A stretch of 42,726 bases of DNA from Candidatus Gastranaerophilales bacterium (GCA_944322845.1 CALUQE010000019.1:1-42726); one strand, 5' to 3'. Shown: positions 24,610 through 35,451, counted from the first letter of the stretch. Numbers and translations are program-made. Notes: a model not told the origin generated them from the letters alone.

Positions 24610-27600
24610 ATGACAACGATAACGCAGTCTGCTACTGCAACGATGAATTCAAAGCTGACGGATCTGGGAGTCAAGGCGGGTAATATAGGTGTTACCGTTG
24701 ATTCAACGGAGCATATTATTTCTATAACTGAGAATGATACAATTTCGAGCTTAATAACAAAACTGCAGAATGCCGGTGCTGAAGCTTCTTTTAACGAAAA
24801 GACGGGAGTTTTCAGTATTAATCTTGATAACGGTGCGATAAATGATATTGATAATACAGGAATAATAGATGCACTTCATCTGGAGAGTGCAAGCGGATAT
24901 GAGAGTACGTTTCTTGAGACATCTACTTCAGAGACGATTGTAACTACAGCGACAGGTGATACGAAGATTTCCGAACTCGGGGAAATTAATGCGGGAAATA
25001 TCATAGTTAACGCAAATGACACATCATATACGATAGGAATTGATGCAAACACGACATTGCAGGACTTAATAGATGAACTTCGGGCAAACGGAGTTGATGC
25101 GGAATTAACTTCAGACGGCGTGTTTACTATCAGGGATGCTGAGATTGTAGACAGCGGCAATACGGGTATAATTGAGGCATTGGGTCTTGAGTCGGATATG
25201 AATTCCAAGACCCAGACGGCTGATGATTTGCAGTATGAAACGATAGTTACGACGGTAACTCAGGCGACGGGAGAAACAAAGTTAAATGAGTTAACCGCGT
25301 GGGACAGCGTGGGTTCAAATCCTGAACTTGTAATCAAGGATTCAAGCGGCGTAACAACGACAGTTGCGGTGAATGGTGATATGACGCTTGATGATGTGGT
25401 TGAGAGTATTAATAATGCAGGATTAACGGCATCACTGGGTCCAAACGGAGTTCTTACAATCAGCGGCGGCGAGGTGAGCGGAAGTGCGGCTGATGCTCTT
25501 GGAATCAGTGCGGCTTCTGGTTCTGTCGGATATGTAAATGCGACGGGGAATGTTTTGTATACTGAGTCGGTAAGCTATGCGACGGGTTCGGACAGTTTGG
25601 CGGATCTGGGTATAAACTCCTCCGGCGGGATTGATATTTACAATTCAAAGAATGTATCTGTCGGTCATATTGCGACAAGTGACGGAATGACGCTTGATGA
25701 AATTTTTGCAGAGCTTCAGAATTATGGTATTTCAGGGAGTATAAATCAGGGCAGAATAACATTGACCTCTTCAAACGGTAATATCATTAAGGGCTCTGTT
25801 GCGGAGGATTTAGGTATAGAAACGGAATACGAGGTTACGACGGCGAATACATCAACCTCTTCCGCTTTGAAATACACTATAACTCAGACTGTGGACGGCA
25901 CAACGACTCTGGGAGAGCTGGGTATCGGGGATAAAGAGTTTGAATTTTATCTTAAGGACAGTAATTCAAGCTGGATTTACAAGACTTCTTATGCCGGAGA
26001 TGTAACGCTTGATGACGCTTTTCAGATGATGAAAGTAACGGCTCAGGAGAAGGGCTATGACTTTGATATTTCAATTAATAACGGTGTAATAACAATAGAA
26101 TCCGATGACTTGTATATCAAGGGCGAGGGTGCAGAAGCATTGGGTATTGGTGTAACTTCTTCTTCCACCGGAGTTACGACACCTCAGAATGTAACCTCAA
26201 CTGCGCCTTTGACGTATACGACGGGAACGATTGCAACGGAAGACTCGCTTATTAGTGATTTTATTACGCTGGGAAGCGGTACCCAGAATCGAATAAAATT
26301 ATATGATATAAGGGGTGATGAGAGTTATTATACAGTAACGGGAAGTACTACATTTGGAGATTTGCTTGATGCCTTTGCAGCTGTAGGGATTACAGCTTCT
26401 ATGTCTGACGGGGTAATTTCTTTCAGTTCATCAAACGGTGCTAATGCCGAAGATCTCTATCAAGATACCGGTATTCTTGCGAAACTGGGTATAGGGAGAA
26501 CTCTTATTTCTTCAACAACTGTAACAACGGGTATGACTCAGACATCAAGTTCTCCTGTTTATGTAGGAAGTTCAGGTGTTATTACGGAAGACTCATTGAT
26601 ATCCGATGCGATAAGTTTATCAAGTTCTAATAACAAACTTGTTGTTTATTCTGCAAACGGTAGTTCTTTTGCAACAATCACTATATCATCTACAATGACA
26701 TTTGGAGATTTAAAAGACGAATTGAGCAGTTATGGTATAGATATGACAGTCAATTCTGAGGGCTCTATGGCATTAACATCGTCTGGCGGATTATACGTTC
26801 AAGGTGGCTTTGCGGATGCTGTCGGCTGGGATTTGGATTACGAAGTTCACTATTCCGGTTTAGCAATGAACTCTTCTTCTCCTCTGACGTATACGATGAC
26901 AATAACCGAAACTGCAACTTTTGGTACAAAGCTGGGTGATATTATTGATTTTGGCGACAGTAGTACGCTTGAATTATTAATCTGGGAACCTGCTATATCG
27001 AATAATCCTAGTGGTCAATATTTCTCTCCAGAAGATTCTTTAAACGATATACGGCAGCGTTTATCTGAAAAAGGTATAACTATGACTATTAACAATGGTG
27101 TAATATCTCTTGATAATGGCGGAAATGGCAATTATGTAAGTGGAGAACTTGCAACGAAACTGGGTATACGTGTAGCAGATTACTATGATGCTTTTGTCGG
27201 AATCACTCAGACCGTCAGTACTTCTTATAAGGTAGCAGCAACAATGGATTCCAAAATTTCTGACTATATAGATAATTGGGATTCTATAAGTCATGCGATT
27301 TATGTAAAATCTGCGTCTGGAAATGTTCTGAAAACCTATACGGTATCAGATACAGATACATTTGACCGTGTATTTAACAATCCCTTTGGTGGTGTGAATA
27401 GAGGAAAGTCTATCTATGGTTATTCATTTTCCGCATCTATGACCGATGGAGTTTTGAAGACAACAAATACTCCATGGAATTACGAAGGTTATAGTAAATC
27501 AGAAGCATATCTGGAAGGTGATATAATCGATGCCTTCGGAATAGGAGTGACTACTACATCAAGAACAGTGACCACGACAGTTGGCACGACAGTAACCGGA

Positions 27601-30600
27601 GACATGTTGTTTGCCCAAATAAATACTGGAGCAGCTCCGACCCTGGCTCTTGGTACTACAAAACTTACGGAGATTATGAATACAGGTGGCGTTGCTACTA
27701 CAGATATACTTGAAGTCGGAGATGAAATTAGACTAGTTGGATATGAAAATGATTCAATAATTAGTGGAACATTTACAGTAACATCAACTTCTACTGTTAA
27801 TAATTTCCTCAACTTTGTAGAGAGCAATTATGGTGTAAAAGCAAGTATTACTAACGGGAAAATGACATTTAAAGGGGATAGTTCACATTATTTATCTAGT
27901 TCTTATGTTGTCTCTGCTGCCGGAACAGCTAAAGGTAATGTCTTCCGCTATTTTGGTTTTGATGGTAGTACAGACTTCTATACTGAAGAAACTGTTAATG
28001 TCAAAGAAAACACAGCTTCCAAAAAACTTGAGGTTTATAAGCCGATAACTCTGGATACAAAAATGAGTGAGCTGGGATTTAGCTTAGGTACCAAAACTCT
28101 GTTTAATTATTTAACGTATGCCGGCAGTGGAGGCGCGCAGAGTGCAACAATAAACATAGGTTCGGAAACTACGGTTCACACTATGTTGAGCTCTATCTCC
28201 AATCAGTTGAACGGCAAATTCGCATATCAACTTACCAACAACGGGCAGTTAACCATTACACCTTCCACTGATATCATAATTGTTAAAATGGAAGAGAATT
28301 TTAGAGATATATTCAATCTGGAATACGGTGAAGGTAAGACATATAGGATCGTAGAATTTGGTAAAAATACAAATTCTTCACGTCTTGAAGCTTCAAGCAA
28401 GCAGACAGTCACAGCAACCTCTAACACAACATTAGGACAATTAGGCTTGACTTCTAACGGCGTAATTCGGGGACAACAAATCCCGAGCAGCGGGCCTACA
28501 CAGAGCTTTCTGTTGACATTTAAGCCGACGGATACTATTGCTGATTTAAAAAGCCGTCTGGAAGAAAAAGGGCTGTCCGTATCATTATCTAACGGGAATT
28601 TGGGCATATCCGGAACTTCTAGTGCTGTTGTAACCTCTATTGACAGCAACCTTGAAGACATTCTAAATATGCAGTCCGGCGAAGGATATTCGTACGAGTA
28701 TAATACTATATATTTAAACACAACCTCCGACGAACTCTCAGCAAGCACATCAGGCTACATAACCGAAGATACCAAGCTGGTTGATTTAGGGTTTACGCTA
28801 GGAGAGAAGGATATATGTCATCTACAAGCAAATGATTCAGCTTATGGTGAAACTACTATATCATTCACAATTGAAAATACCTCTACAGTCGGTGATTTAT
28901 TAAATCAGTTAAATAATTCCGTACTGGATTTTGCCGCGCAATTATCATATGGAAGACTTTCAATTATTCCTCGAATGATGGGTCCTACCGGTGATCATGT
29001 TATAGAGTTCGACGAAGAATTTGCAGATATTTTTAACCTTACTGCCGGTGAAGGCTATACTTATACAACAAGTGTTGAAAATGTCTACGGCAATACCGAT
29101 TCAAATAAGCTGACAAGCGGTACTACATATACGGCAAACATGAATACAACCCTCGGCGAACTCGGACTCAGCGGCGAAGGTGAAATAACATTCGTGACGG
29201 ACTTTAGAGAAAAACAAAGCATTACAGTTACTTCAAGCTCTACTATTCAAGATTTGGAATTATTGCTTTTCCAGAAAGATGGTAATTATTCCGTTACAAT
29301 CGATTCTACCGGTGTGCTTAATATTAGACCGCTTACAAACGGATATATAACCGACATGTCATCAAACCTCTTAGATGTCTTGAAGTTTGAAGGCGCCGGA
29401 AACGGTTATACCTACACAACCTCCGGCAAAACAACTTACGAAAACACTCCGACCGATACCCTGAAGCTTACGACAACTGCACCTGCAACTTTGAGTACAA
29501 CCCTCGGACAAATAAAAGGCTATTCTAATGGGGATGGTGTTGTGTACATCAATGATGAAGATGGGCTTGTAAAAGGTGCTATGACTCTTTCCAACTCTAC
29601 TACAATTGCAGAGCTGTTAGAAATGTTTGAGCAAAACGGAATATACGGGTCTTTAAATCCGGACGGTACTTTGACGTTTACAAGTGATTATGAATTCTCT
29701 CTTTCAAATTATGCCGGCGGCTCTAACTTGCAAGATGTATTGAATATTAGTAACAGCGCTACTGTTACAACCGTCTGGTCTAATAAAACCACGGGTTCTT
29801 TGAGTTCCACAACAAAAGTTGCCGCCTCAGACGGCACAACGCTCGAAAATCTCGAATATGCCTACGGAACAGGAATTAACTTTGACGCCTCCGGAAATGC
29901 CTCATTAACGCTCAAAACAGTTACAAACGAAGGAATTATCCAAAATATTACGCTCAATTTCTCAAAAACACAATCTCTCGGAAGCGTTATCTCCGCCCTT
30001 GCCGGATACGGGATTCAAGCCTCTGTCGACGGCGCAGGAAGATTCAACATATCCTCAAATTCTCTTGCGGATTTTGATGTTTCAGGCACCCTCGGAAGCT
30101 TCCTGATGGGCGCGTATAACAAAACTTACAACGTTTCCAATAACCTCAACTCTACCGAAGTTACAACAGCAATTGCAGGCGCAACGCGAGATACACTGCT
30201 CTCGGATTTAGGCGTCACGGCAGGCGAATACTACATCTACAATAACGGCGTAAAATATACCGCGCTTATCTCCTCTGATGAAACGCTCGGCTCCTTCCTC
30301 GATACGCTCGAAAGCTTCGGCATTCAAACAGGGCTTATCACGGATGGCGACTCTTCAAAACTCGTTTTAATCGGACAGGGCAATTCGTATATCGCAAAAT
30401 CAAACAGTATTTCTAACGCCTCCAATGTCGTTGAAAAACTCTTCGGAACAACTTCTCCGTCCGAAAAATATAATTATACAGGCACGGAACAAATATCTAC
30501 AACAATAATTCACAAAGAAACCGCAACTCTGGATACACTCCTGAGCGAATTCGATACCCCGTGGGGAAATGATTATCTGCGCTCGGAAGGGGTTCTGTCA

Positions 30601-32283
30601 GTTACCGTCGACGGAGAAGACAAAATTATTAATATTACGGCTGACGAAACCTTCGGCTCGCTTGTAGATAAGCTTAACGCCGCAGGTGTAAACGCCGCGT
30701 TCTTCAACGGAAAACTATATATTAACGATTCTAACGCGACTATTAATACAAGCGGAACCACCTCTTCAATAATTAACCCGAATTCCAATATTTATCTGAC
30801 GTATAAAGATGATATGGACGGATATATGGCAAGCTCTACGGAAGTCGTGGAAACAACTACAATTATAGAAGAAAAATCCGCCTCAGCAGCAAGTTTTGCG
30901 ACTCTGGATACAAAAATGGGCAATCTGAATATTTCAGAAGGAACTTTTACTGTCTACAGGGACGGTGAAAAAGCCGTGTTTAACATAGATCCTGAAAAGA
31001 CTTTCAGAGATTTGAGATCTGAAATTGCCGCTAAATTCTCAGATGTTGATTTGAATCTGGCAAACGGAGTCCTTCTATTTAACTCTAAAACCGAAGGCGT
31101 TAATATTGAAGTCGGGGCGACTACTGATACTTCTAACCTTCAAGCTGTTACAGGGCTTACGAAAAACGAAGAAACAGGACGCGTTGAAAGCGCACGCGCT
31201 CTTTACAACGTAAATGTCGACTCTGTTGTAACTGATTCCGGTCTGTTCAGGCGTGGGCAGGTTACGGAAGGTACGTTTATTGTCGGTAATCAGGAAATTA
31301 CTATAGGCAGTACAACTACGCTTGCTGATATAATTTCACAGATTAATTCTTCAGAAGAGTCAAATGCGACTGCATACTGGGATAGTATAGACGGCAAACT
31401 CGTTATTAAATCAAGAACTACGGGTTCTGCGCTTATTAATATCGAAGCAGGAACAAGCAACTTTACGGATATTATGGGTTATACCTCAACTGAAAGAAAG
31501 AACGACGGCTCTGTAGATGTTACAAGAATGAATGTCGATACGCAGACAATCGGTAAAAATGCAAGATTTTCGATAAACGGCACGACTTATACCTCTTCTT
31601 CAAATACCGTAACAAGTGATATTTCCCGTATAAAAGGTCTGACTCTGGAATTAAAAGATTTGACAGAGGGGGCTCCGGTTACAATTACAGTGGAACGTGA
31701 TAAGGAAACTGTCGCAAATGCGCTTTCCGATGTCGTTGATTCTTATAACGAATTGATGAAAAATCTTGATGAGGCACTCGCTGTTGACGGCAATTCGCAC
31801 AGTGAATCAACTCTTAAGCTTATAAGAAATCAGTTAAGAAACCTTATGACAAGTTCCGATATGGGCACAACCGTGTTCAGAAACCTCGACGCAATCGGTA
31901 TTTCCGTTGATTCAGCAAGCGCAAATAATATTTCCACATCAAATGAAAGTATTATAGATTTGACTTTTGATAAGGATAAGTTCCTGGAAGCTTACGAAGC
32001 TGATGCTGACGCGGTTAAGGCGCTTCTTGTCGGCGGAGATAACAACAAAGGTATATTTACGCAGGTAGAAACACTTCTGGAAAACGCTTTGCAATCCGTT
32101 ACGGGATATTTTGCAATAACCGAAGAGTCTTATCAGAGACAAATTACTAAATGGAATGATAAGATTACAAAAGAAAATGCGTCAATTGAAAAATACAGAG
32201 CACGTCTGGAAAAGAAATTCTCCTCTATGGATTTGTTAATCGCACAAATGCAGCAGCAATACAGCTCGTTTTTAACTACTTAA
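24610..32283 (+). CDS. fliD: Giant FliD, main part with about 20 Flagellin_IN-like repeats
   Basis: In frame with 24247-24600. From the first Met it has 2,557 residues; no ribosome site precedes that Met. I count about 20 tandem units of 95-125 residues, each with a TxLxDLG entry, a beta pair, a TTLxDLxxxLxxxG helix, an (A/S)xxxxNGVLxI strand and an (A)LGI or FGI exit: the Flagellin_IN motif of hook-associated proteins. The last 300 residues are the FliD C-terminal domain (FSINGTTYTSSSNTV ... VANALSDVVDSYNELM ... a long coiled-coil end MDLLIAQMQQQYSSFL). Usual FliD has 400-700 residues. Codon style changes along the gene. Its stop overlaps mtaB by four bases, tail to tail. Confidence 0.88.
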   Translation: MTTITQSATATMNSKLTDLGVKAGNIGVTVDSTEHIISITENDTISSLITKLQNAGAEASFNEKTGVFSINLDNGAINDIDNTGIIDALHLESASGYESTFLETSTSETIVTTATGDTKISELGEINAGNIIVNANDTSYTIGIDANTTLQDLIDELRANGVDAELTSDGVFTIRDAEIVDSGNTGIIEALGLESDMNSKTQTADDLQYETIVTTVTQATGETKLNELTAWDSVGSNPELVIKDSSGVTTTVAVNGDMTLDDVVESINNAGLTASLGPNGVLTISGGEVSGSAADALGISAASGSVGYVNATGNVLYTESVSYATGSDSLADLGINSSGGIDIYNSKNVSVGHIATSDGMTLDEIFAELQNYGISGSINQGRITLTSSNGNIIKGSVAEDLGIETEYEVTTANTSTSSALKYTITQTVDGTTTLGELGIGDKEFEFYLKDSNSSWIYKTSYAGDVTLDDAFQMMKVTAQEKGYDFDISINNGVITIESDDLYIKGEGAEALGIGVTSSSTGVTTPQNVTSTAPLTYTTGTIATEDSLISDFITLGSGTQNRIKLYDIRGDESYYTVTGSTTFGDLLDAFAAVGITASMSDGVISFSSSNGANAEDLYQDTGILAKLGIGRTLISSTTVTTGMTQTSSSPVYVGSSGVITEDSLISDAISLSSSNNKLVVYSANGSSFATITISSTMTFGDLKDELSSYGIDMTVNSEGSMALTSSGGLYVQGGFADAVGWDLDYEVHYSGLAMNSSSPLTYTMTITETATFGTKLGDIIDFGDSSTLELLIWEPAISNNPSGQYFSPEDSLNDIRQRLSEKGITMTINNGVISLDNGGNGNYVSGELATKLGIRVADYYDAFVGITQTVSTSYKVAATMDSKISDYIDNWDSISHAIYVKSASGNVLKTYTVSDTDTFDRVFNNPFGGVNRGKSIYGYSFSASMTDGVLKTTNTPWNYEGYSKSEAYLEGDIIDAFGIGVTTTSRTVTTTVGTTVTGDMLFAQINTGAAPTLALGTTKLTEIMNTGGVATTDILEVGDEIRLVGYENDSIISGTFTVTSTSTVNNFLNFVESNYGVKASITNGKMTFKGDSSHYLSSSYVVSAAGTAKGNVFRYFGFDGSTDFYTEETVNVKENTASKKLEVYKPITLDTKMSELGFSLGTKTLFNYLTYAGSGGAQSATINIGSETTVHTMLSSISNQLNGKFAYQLTNNGQLTITPSTDIIIVKMEENFRDIFNLEYGEGKTYRIVEFGKNTNSSRLEASSKQTVTATSNTTLGQLGLTSNGVIRGQQIPSSGPTQSFLLTFKPTDTIADLKSRLEEKGLSVSLSNGNLGISGTSSAVVTSIDSNLEDILNMQSGEGYSYEYNTIYLNTTSDELSASTSGYITEDTKLVDLGFTLGEKDICHLQANDSAYGETTISFTIENTSTVGDLLNQLNNSVLDFAAQLSYGRLSIIPRMMGPTGDHVIEFDEEFADIFNLTAGEGYTYTTSVENVYGNTDSNKLTSGTTYTANMNTTLGELGLSGEGEITFVTDFREKQSITVTSSSTIQDLELLLFQKDGNYSVTIDSTGVLNIRPLTNGYITDMSSNLLDVLKFEGAGNGYTYTTSGKTTYENTPTDTLKLTTTAPATLSTTLGQIKGYSNGDGVVYINDEDGLVKGAMTLSNSTTIAELLEMFEQNGIYGSLNPDGTLTFTSDYEFSLSNYAGGSNLQDVLNISNSATVTTVWSNKTTGSLSSTTKVAASDGTTLENLEYAYGTGINFDASGNASLTLKTVTNEGIIQNITLNFSKTQSLGSVISALAGYGIQASVDGAGRFNISSNSLADFDVSGTLGSFLMGAYNKTYNVSNNLNSTEVTTAIAGATRDTLLSDLGVTAGEYYIYNNGVKYTALISSDETLGSFLDTLESFGIQTGLITDGDSSKLVLIGQGNSYIAKSNSISNASNVVEKLFGTTSPSEKYNYTGTEQISTTIIHKETATLDTLLSEFDTPWGNDYLRSEGVLSVTVDGEDKIINITADETFGSLVDKLNAAGVNAAFFNGKLYINDSNATINTSGTTSSIINPNSNIYLTYKDDMDGYMASSTEVVETTTIIEEKSASAASFATLDTKMGNLNISEGTFTVYRDGEKAVFNIDPEKTFRDLRSEIAAKFSDVDLNLANGVLLFNSKTEGVNIEVGATTDTSNLQAVTGLTKNEETGRVESARALYNVNVDSVVTDSGLFRRGQVTEGTFIVGNQEITIGSTTTLADIISQINSSEESNATAYWDSIDGKLVIKSRTTGSALINIEAGTSNFTDIMGYTSTERKNDGSVDVTRMNVDTQTIGKNARFSINGTTYTSSSNTVTSDISRIKGLTLELKDLTEGAPVTITVERDKETVANALSDVVDSYNELMKNLDEALAVDGNSHSESTLKLIRNQLRNLMTSSDMGTTVFRNLDAIGISVDSASANNISTSNESIIDLTFDKDKFLEAYEADADAVKALLVGGDNNKGIFTQVETLLENALQSVTGYFAITEESYQRQITKWNDKITKENASIEKYRARLEKKFSSMDLLIAQMQQQYSSFLTT

Positions 32284-33524
32284 GATAGGTTTTCGGCGGT
32301 TAATACAACCCGCTTGAGAGTATTGAATTCTCCCTCATCAAGTCTGACCGTCAGGTAATTCCGCGTAATCCCTTTGTATTTGCCGGTTTTGTCAAGCCTT
32401 TTTTCTATCAAAACTTCTTGCTCGCATCCGATGTTTGATTCTAAAAAGGCCTTGTATTTTTCTGCGGAAATCTGTTTAATAATACCGGCTCTTTCTTCTT
32501 TTATCTTTTCCGGCAGATGTCCGTCAAGCTTTTCCGCAATCGTACCTTTTCTTATTGAATACGGAAAAGTGTGAATTTGACTGAGTTTTGACTTCCTTAA
32601 ATTCTCGACCGTAATCTCAAAATCTTCTTCTGTTTCTCCCGCAAATCCTGCAATAATGTCACTTCCCAGAAACGGCTTGTCGAAGCGTGAAACAATGTCT
32701 TCAATCTGGTCAAGATAATATTCAACAGTATAATGTCTGTTCATTCGCTTCAATGTCTTATTGCACGCAGATTGCAAGGAAAGATGAAAATGCGGGCAGA
32801 ACTTTTCGCTTGTCTGCAGAAAATTAAGCATCTCAGGTGTAATTTCAAGCGGATTCAATGAGCCGAGACGATATCTCGAAATTGTCGTTTTCTCTTCGAT
32901 TTCAATAAGCAGATCCAATAATTCTTTACCTAAATCTCTGCCCCACAAGCCAATATGGATTCCTGTCAGGACAACTTCTTTGTAGTCTGATTCCGCGTAT
33001 TTATTAATTTCTCTTATAATAAATTCAGAATCCGCGCTTCTTGATTTTCCTCTCCCGTAAGGAATTATGCAGTAAGAGCATCTGTTATCGCAGCCGTCCT
33101 GTATTTTTAGGCTGATTCTGGTCTTGGTTGTATCGTCAAGTGTTACTTTGCAAAACTCGTTTTCTGACATCAGGTCTTTTACTGCAAAATGTTCGTCTTT
33201 TGCGAGCAGTTCCGGAAGTCTGAATTTGTCCTCGTTTCCAAAAACGTAATCAATAAAAGGCTCTGACAGCAATTTTTCTTTCTCAATCTGTGCAATACAG
33301 CCGGTTAAGATTGTTGTTAGTCCGAGATTGTGAGCATGTCTTAGAAGATACATTCCCTCATTGTCACTGGTTTGAGTGACAGAACAAGAATTTAGAATAT
33401 AAATTTCTGAATCTTCCGGCTTTTTAACTTGTATATATCCGGCTTCAAGAAGTTTTTGAGCGACAATCTGACCCTCAAACTGGTTTGATTTACAGCCCAT
33501 TGATTTGAGATAAAACTTTTTCAT
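32280..33524 (-). CDS. mtaB: tRNA (t6A37) methylthiotransferase, MtaB type
   Basis: A 414-residue radical-SAM enzyme of the MiaB/MtaB group. The N-terminal UPF0004 domain has three cysteines (MGCKSNQFE, NSCSVT, LTGCIAQ) for one 4Fe-4S cluster. The radical-SAM motif is CDNRCSYC inside IQDGCDNRCSYCIIPYGRG. A C-terminal TRAM-like domain ends the protein. SNQFEG and RGKSRS fit MtaB, which adds a methylthio group to t6A at position 37 of ANN-decoding tRNAs, better than MiaB or RimO. Cytoplasmic. Confidence 0.93.
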   Translation of the reverse strand: MKKFYLKSMGCKSNQFEGQIVAQKLLEAGYIQVKKPEDSEIYILNSCSVTQTSDNEGMYLLRHAHNLGLTTILTGCIAQIEKEKLLSEPFIDYVFGNEDKFRLPELLAKDEHFAVKDLMSENEFCKVTLDDTTKTRISLKIQDGCDNRCSYCIIPYGRGKSRSADSEFIIREINKYAESDYKEVVLTGIHIGLWGRDLGKELLDLLIEIEEKTTISRYRLGSLNPLEITPEMLNFLQTSEKFCPHFHLSLQSACNKTLKRMNRHYTVEYYLDQIEDIVSRFDKPFLGSDIIAGFAGETEEDFEITVENLRKSKLSQIHTFPYSIRKGTIAEKLDGHLPEKIKEERAGIIKQISAEKYKAFLESNIGCEQEVLIEKRLDKTGKYKGITRNYLTVRLDEGEFNTLKRVVLTAENLS

Positions 33525-33573
33525 AGTTTTAAATATATACTAAAAATTATTGTTGTAAAAGTTATTGCCGGTT

Positions 33574-33858
33574 TTATTCTTTTTCGTTTTTTTCGTTATC
33601 CTTGTCCATAGCGTAGCCGACTCCTGTACATGTTGCAGCAAATCCAAGTGCCGGAAGAATAACAGCTGCTGCGCCGCCGGTTCCTATAATCGCAACTGCT
33701 GCCGTTAATACACCAAGCCCCCCGCAAATTTTAGTAAGCGGTCCTTTAAATGACGGAGCTGTTGCTTTTGGTGCAGAAACTTCTGAAGTATTTTTTACAG
33801 CTTTACTTCTTGTTTGATAGTTAGAATAATGAATATTACAAATCGGATTAATTCTCAT
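33574..33858 (-). CDS. Small glycine/alanine-rich membrane protein with N-terminal tag
   Basis: 94 residues. The first 40 are polar and start MRINPICNIHYSN and end TAPSFKG, the tag-like segment seen in three other genes here. Then come two hydrophobic, G/A-rich helices (LGVLTAAVAIIGTGG and AAVILPALGFAATCTGVGY) joined by a GG turn and a charged tail (DKDNEKNEKE). This helical hairpin resembles glycine-zipper membrane proteins. The family is unknown. GGAG lies before the ATG. Single gene between mtaB and manC, same direction. Confidence 0.7.
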   Translation of the reverse strand: MRINPICNIHYSNYQTRSKAVKNTSEVSAPKATAPSFKGPLTKICGGLGVLTAAVAIIGTGGAAAVILPALGFAATCTGVGYAMDKDNEKNEKE

Positions 33859-33949
33859 ATGTTAGAACTCCTATTAATAAACACGTTTAAAATTTAGCAG
33901 AAATATTATAAGAAATCAAGTTAAAATATCGTCTCAACGAACTCTCAGC

Positions 33950-35341
33950 TTATACTCTTCCATACATATCTTCATATCTGATGATATCTTCTTCAATCAA
34001 CGGATCGCCCTTTTGAACTTCCACAACCTTAACGCTTTCTTTATAAGGGTTCTGGAGTGAGTGAATTGCTTTCAGAGGAATATCAATACTGTGTCCCGGA
34101 CTTAGTATCAATTCTTTGCCTTCAAGTATAACTTTTGCTGTTCCCTCCAGAACAACCCAGTGTTCGCTGCGGAAATTATGCGATTGGACGGATAATTTTT
34201 GTCCGGGATTAACATGTATCATTTTGGTTAAAAATCCGTGTCCTTCTGCTAAAACCGTATAATACCCCCAAGGTCTGTACACGGTTTTGTGGATAAGATG
34301 AGTGTTGTCATTTTGTTTCTTTAAGGTTTCAAAAATCTTTTTTACATCCTGGGTTCTATCGGCTCTGCAGGCAAGAATTGCATCTTCTGTTTCGACTACA
34401 ACCATATTTTCAAGCCCGATTGTTGCAACAAGCTTTGAAGAAGAATACATCAGAGAATTTTTAGAGCCTTCATCAAGAACGTGACCTATTTTAACATTGC
34501 CGTCTTTATCCTTTTCGCTCACGTCATAAATAGATTTCCAGCTCCCTAAATCATTCCAGCCGCTCTCTAGTTTAAGAAGTGCAATCTTATCTGATTTTTC
34601 CATAACTGCATAATCGATAGAAATAGAAGGCATTTTATCATAAGCCGTAAACGGAATTTCATCAGAGCCGGAAAAATCAAATTCATCTAAAACTTTAGAA
34701 ATTTCAGGCGAGTATTTTTTTACTTCTTCTAAGAGAATTGACGCTTTAAACATAAATATACCGCTGTTCCAGTAATAATTACCGTCTGCAATATATTTTT
34801 CCGCAAGTTTTTCGTCCGGTTTTTCTACAAACCTGTTAACCTTAACTCCGTTTAGAATAGGATTAGAGGTAACATTAATATATCCGTACCCTGTTTCAGG
34901 ATAAGTTGGTTTTATGCCAAATGTTACAATATGTCCTCTCTCGGCAATTTTTTCCCCTTCTTTTACGGTAGAAGCAAAAATCTCAACATTTGTAATTAAA
35001 TGGTCAGAAGGAACAACTAAGATTACCGGATCAACTTTAAACTTATCAAGAATGTATTTGGAGGCTAAAGCAATTGCAGGTGCCGTATTTTTAGAAATAG
35101 GTTCGGATAAAACAATTGCGTTTTTATTCAAAGAAGAAAGCTGATATTTTACATTAGAAAAATGCTTAACTCCGGTCATACTGATAATATTTTCTTCCGG
35201 CATGCATTTCGCAACCCGTTCAAAAGTTGATTGAAGCAAGCTGTCTTTAGTCTGAAGATTAATAAGCTGCTTAGGGTATAATTCTCTTGACAATGGCCAT
35301 AACCTGCTCCCTGAACCGCCCGCTAAAATTAATCCGTACAT
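33950..35341 (-). CDS. manC: Mannose-1-phosphate guanylyltransferase / mannose-6-phosphate isomerase
   Basis: A 463-residue two-domain enzyme. The N-terminal nucleotidyltransferase has GGSGSRLWPLSRELYPKQ, VVPSDHLI, and GYGYI and FVEKPD motifs. The C-terminal cupin (about residues 345-460) has RPWGYYTVL, HVNPGQKLSVQSH and HWVVLEGTA, the type II phosphomannose isomerase domain. It makes GDP-mannose for surface polysaccharide, fucose or rhamnose-type sugars. No glycan cluster surrounds it, so it stands alone. Cytoplasmic. Confidence 0.95.
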   Translation of the reverse strand: MYGLILAGGSGSRLWPLSRELYPKQLINLQTKDSLLQSTFERVAKCMPEENIISMTGVKHFSNVKYQLSSLNKNAIVLSEPISKNTAPAIALASKYILDKFKVDPVILVVPSDHLITNVEIFASTVKEGEKIAERGHIVTFGIKPTYPETGYGYINVTSNPILNGVKVNRFVEKPDEKLAEKYIADGNYYWNSGIFMFKASILLEEVKKYSPEISKVLDEFDFSGSDEIPFTAYDKMPSISIDYAVMEKSDKIALLKLESGWNDLGSWKSIYDVSEKDKDGNVKIGHVLDEGSKNSLMYSSSKLVATIGLENMVVVETEDAILACRADRTQDVKKIFETLKKQNDNTHLIHKTVYRPWGYYTVLAEGHGFLTKMIHVNPGQKLSVQSHNFRSEHWVVLEGTAKVILEGKELILSPGHSIDIPLKAIHSLQNPYKESVKVVEVQKGDPLIEEDIIRYEDMYGRV

Positions 35342-35398
35342 TCTTATTCCCTCTTATATATAACTCCCTTGTTAAATTTTACCACGAATAAAAAATAA

Positions 35399-35428
35399 TT
35401 GTAAAATAATTCAAATGTGTGGTAAAAT
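35399..35428 (+). promoter_or_regulatory. Promoter of the mla operon
   Basis: TTGTAA (35399-35404), an 18-base spacer and TAAAAT (35423-35428). This places the RNA start near 35435 and supports the ATG at 35452 over the GTG at 35419. Confidence 0.5.
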
Positions 35429-35451
35429 ACAACACAAGGCAAATTTGTTTT

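Noticed and set aside
24186..24674. Minus-strand frame of 162 codons over the fliD start
   Set aside because: Shadow of fliD; its S/V-rich text is the complement of fliD codons.
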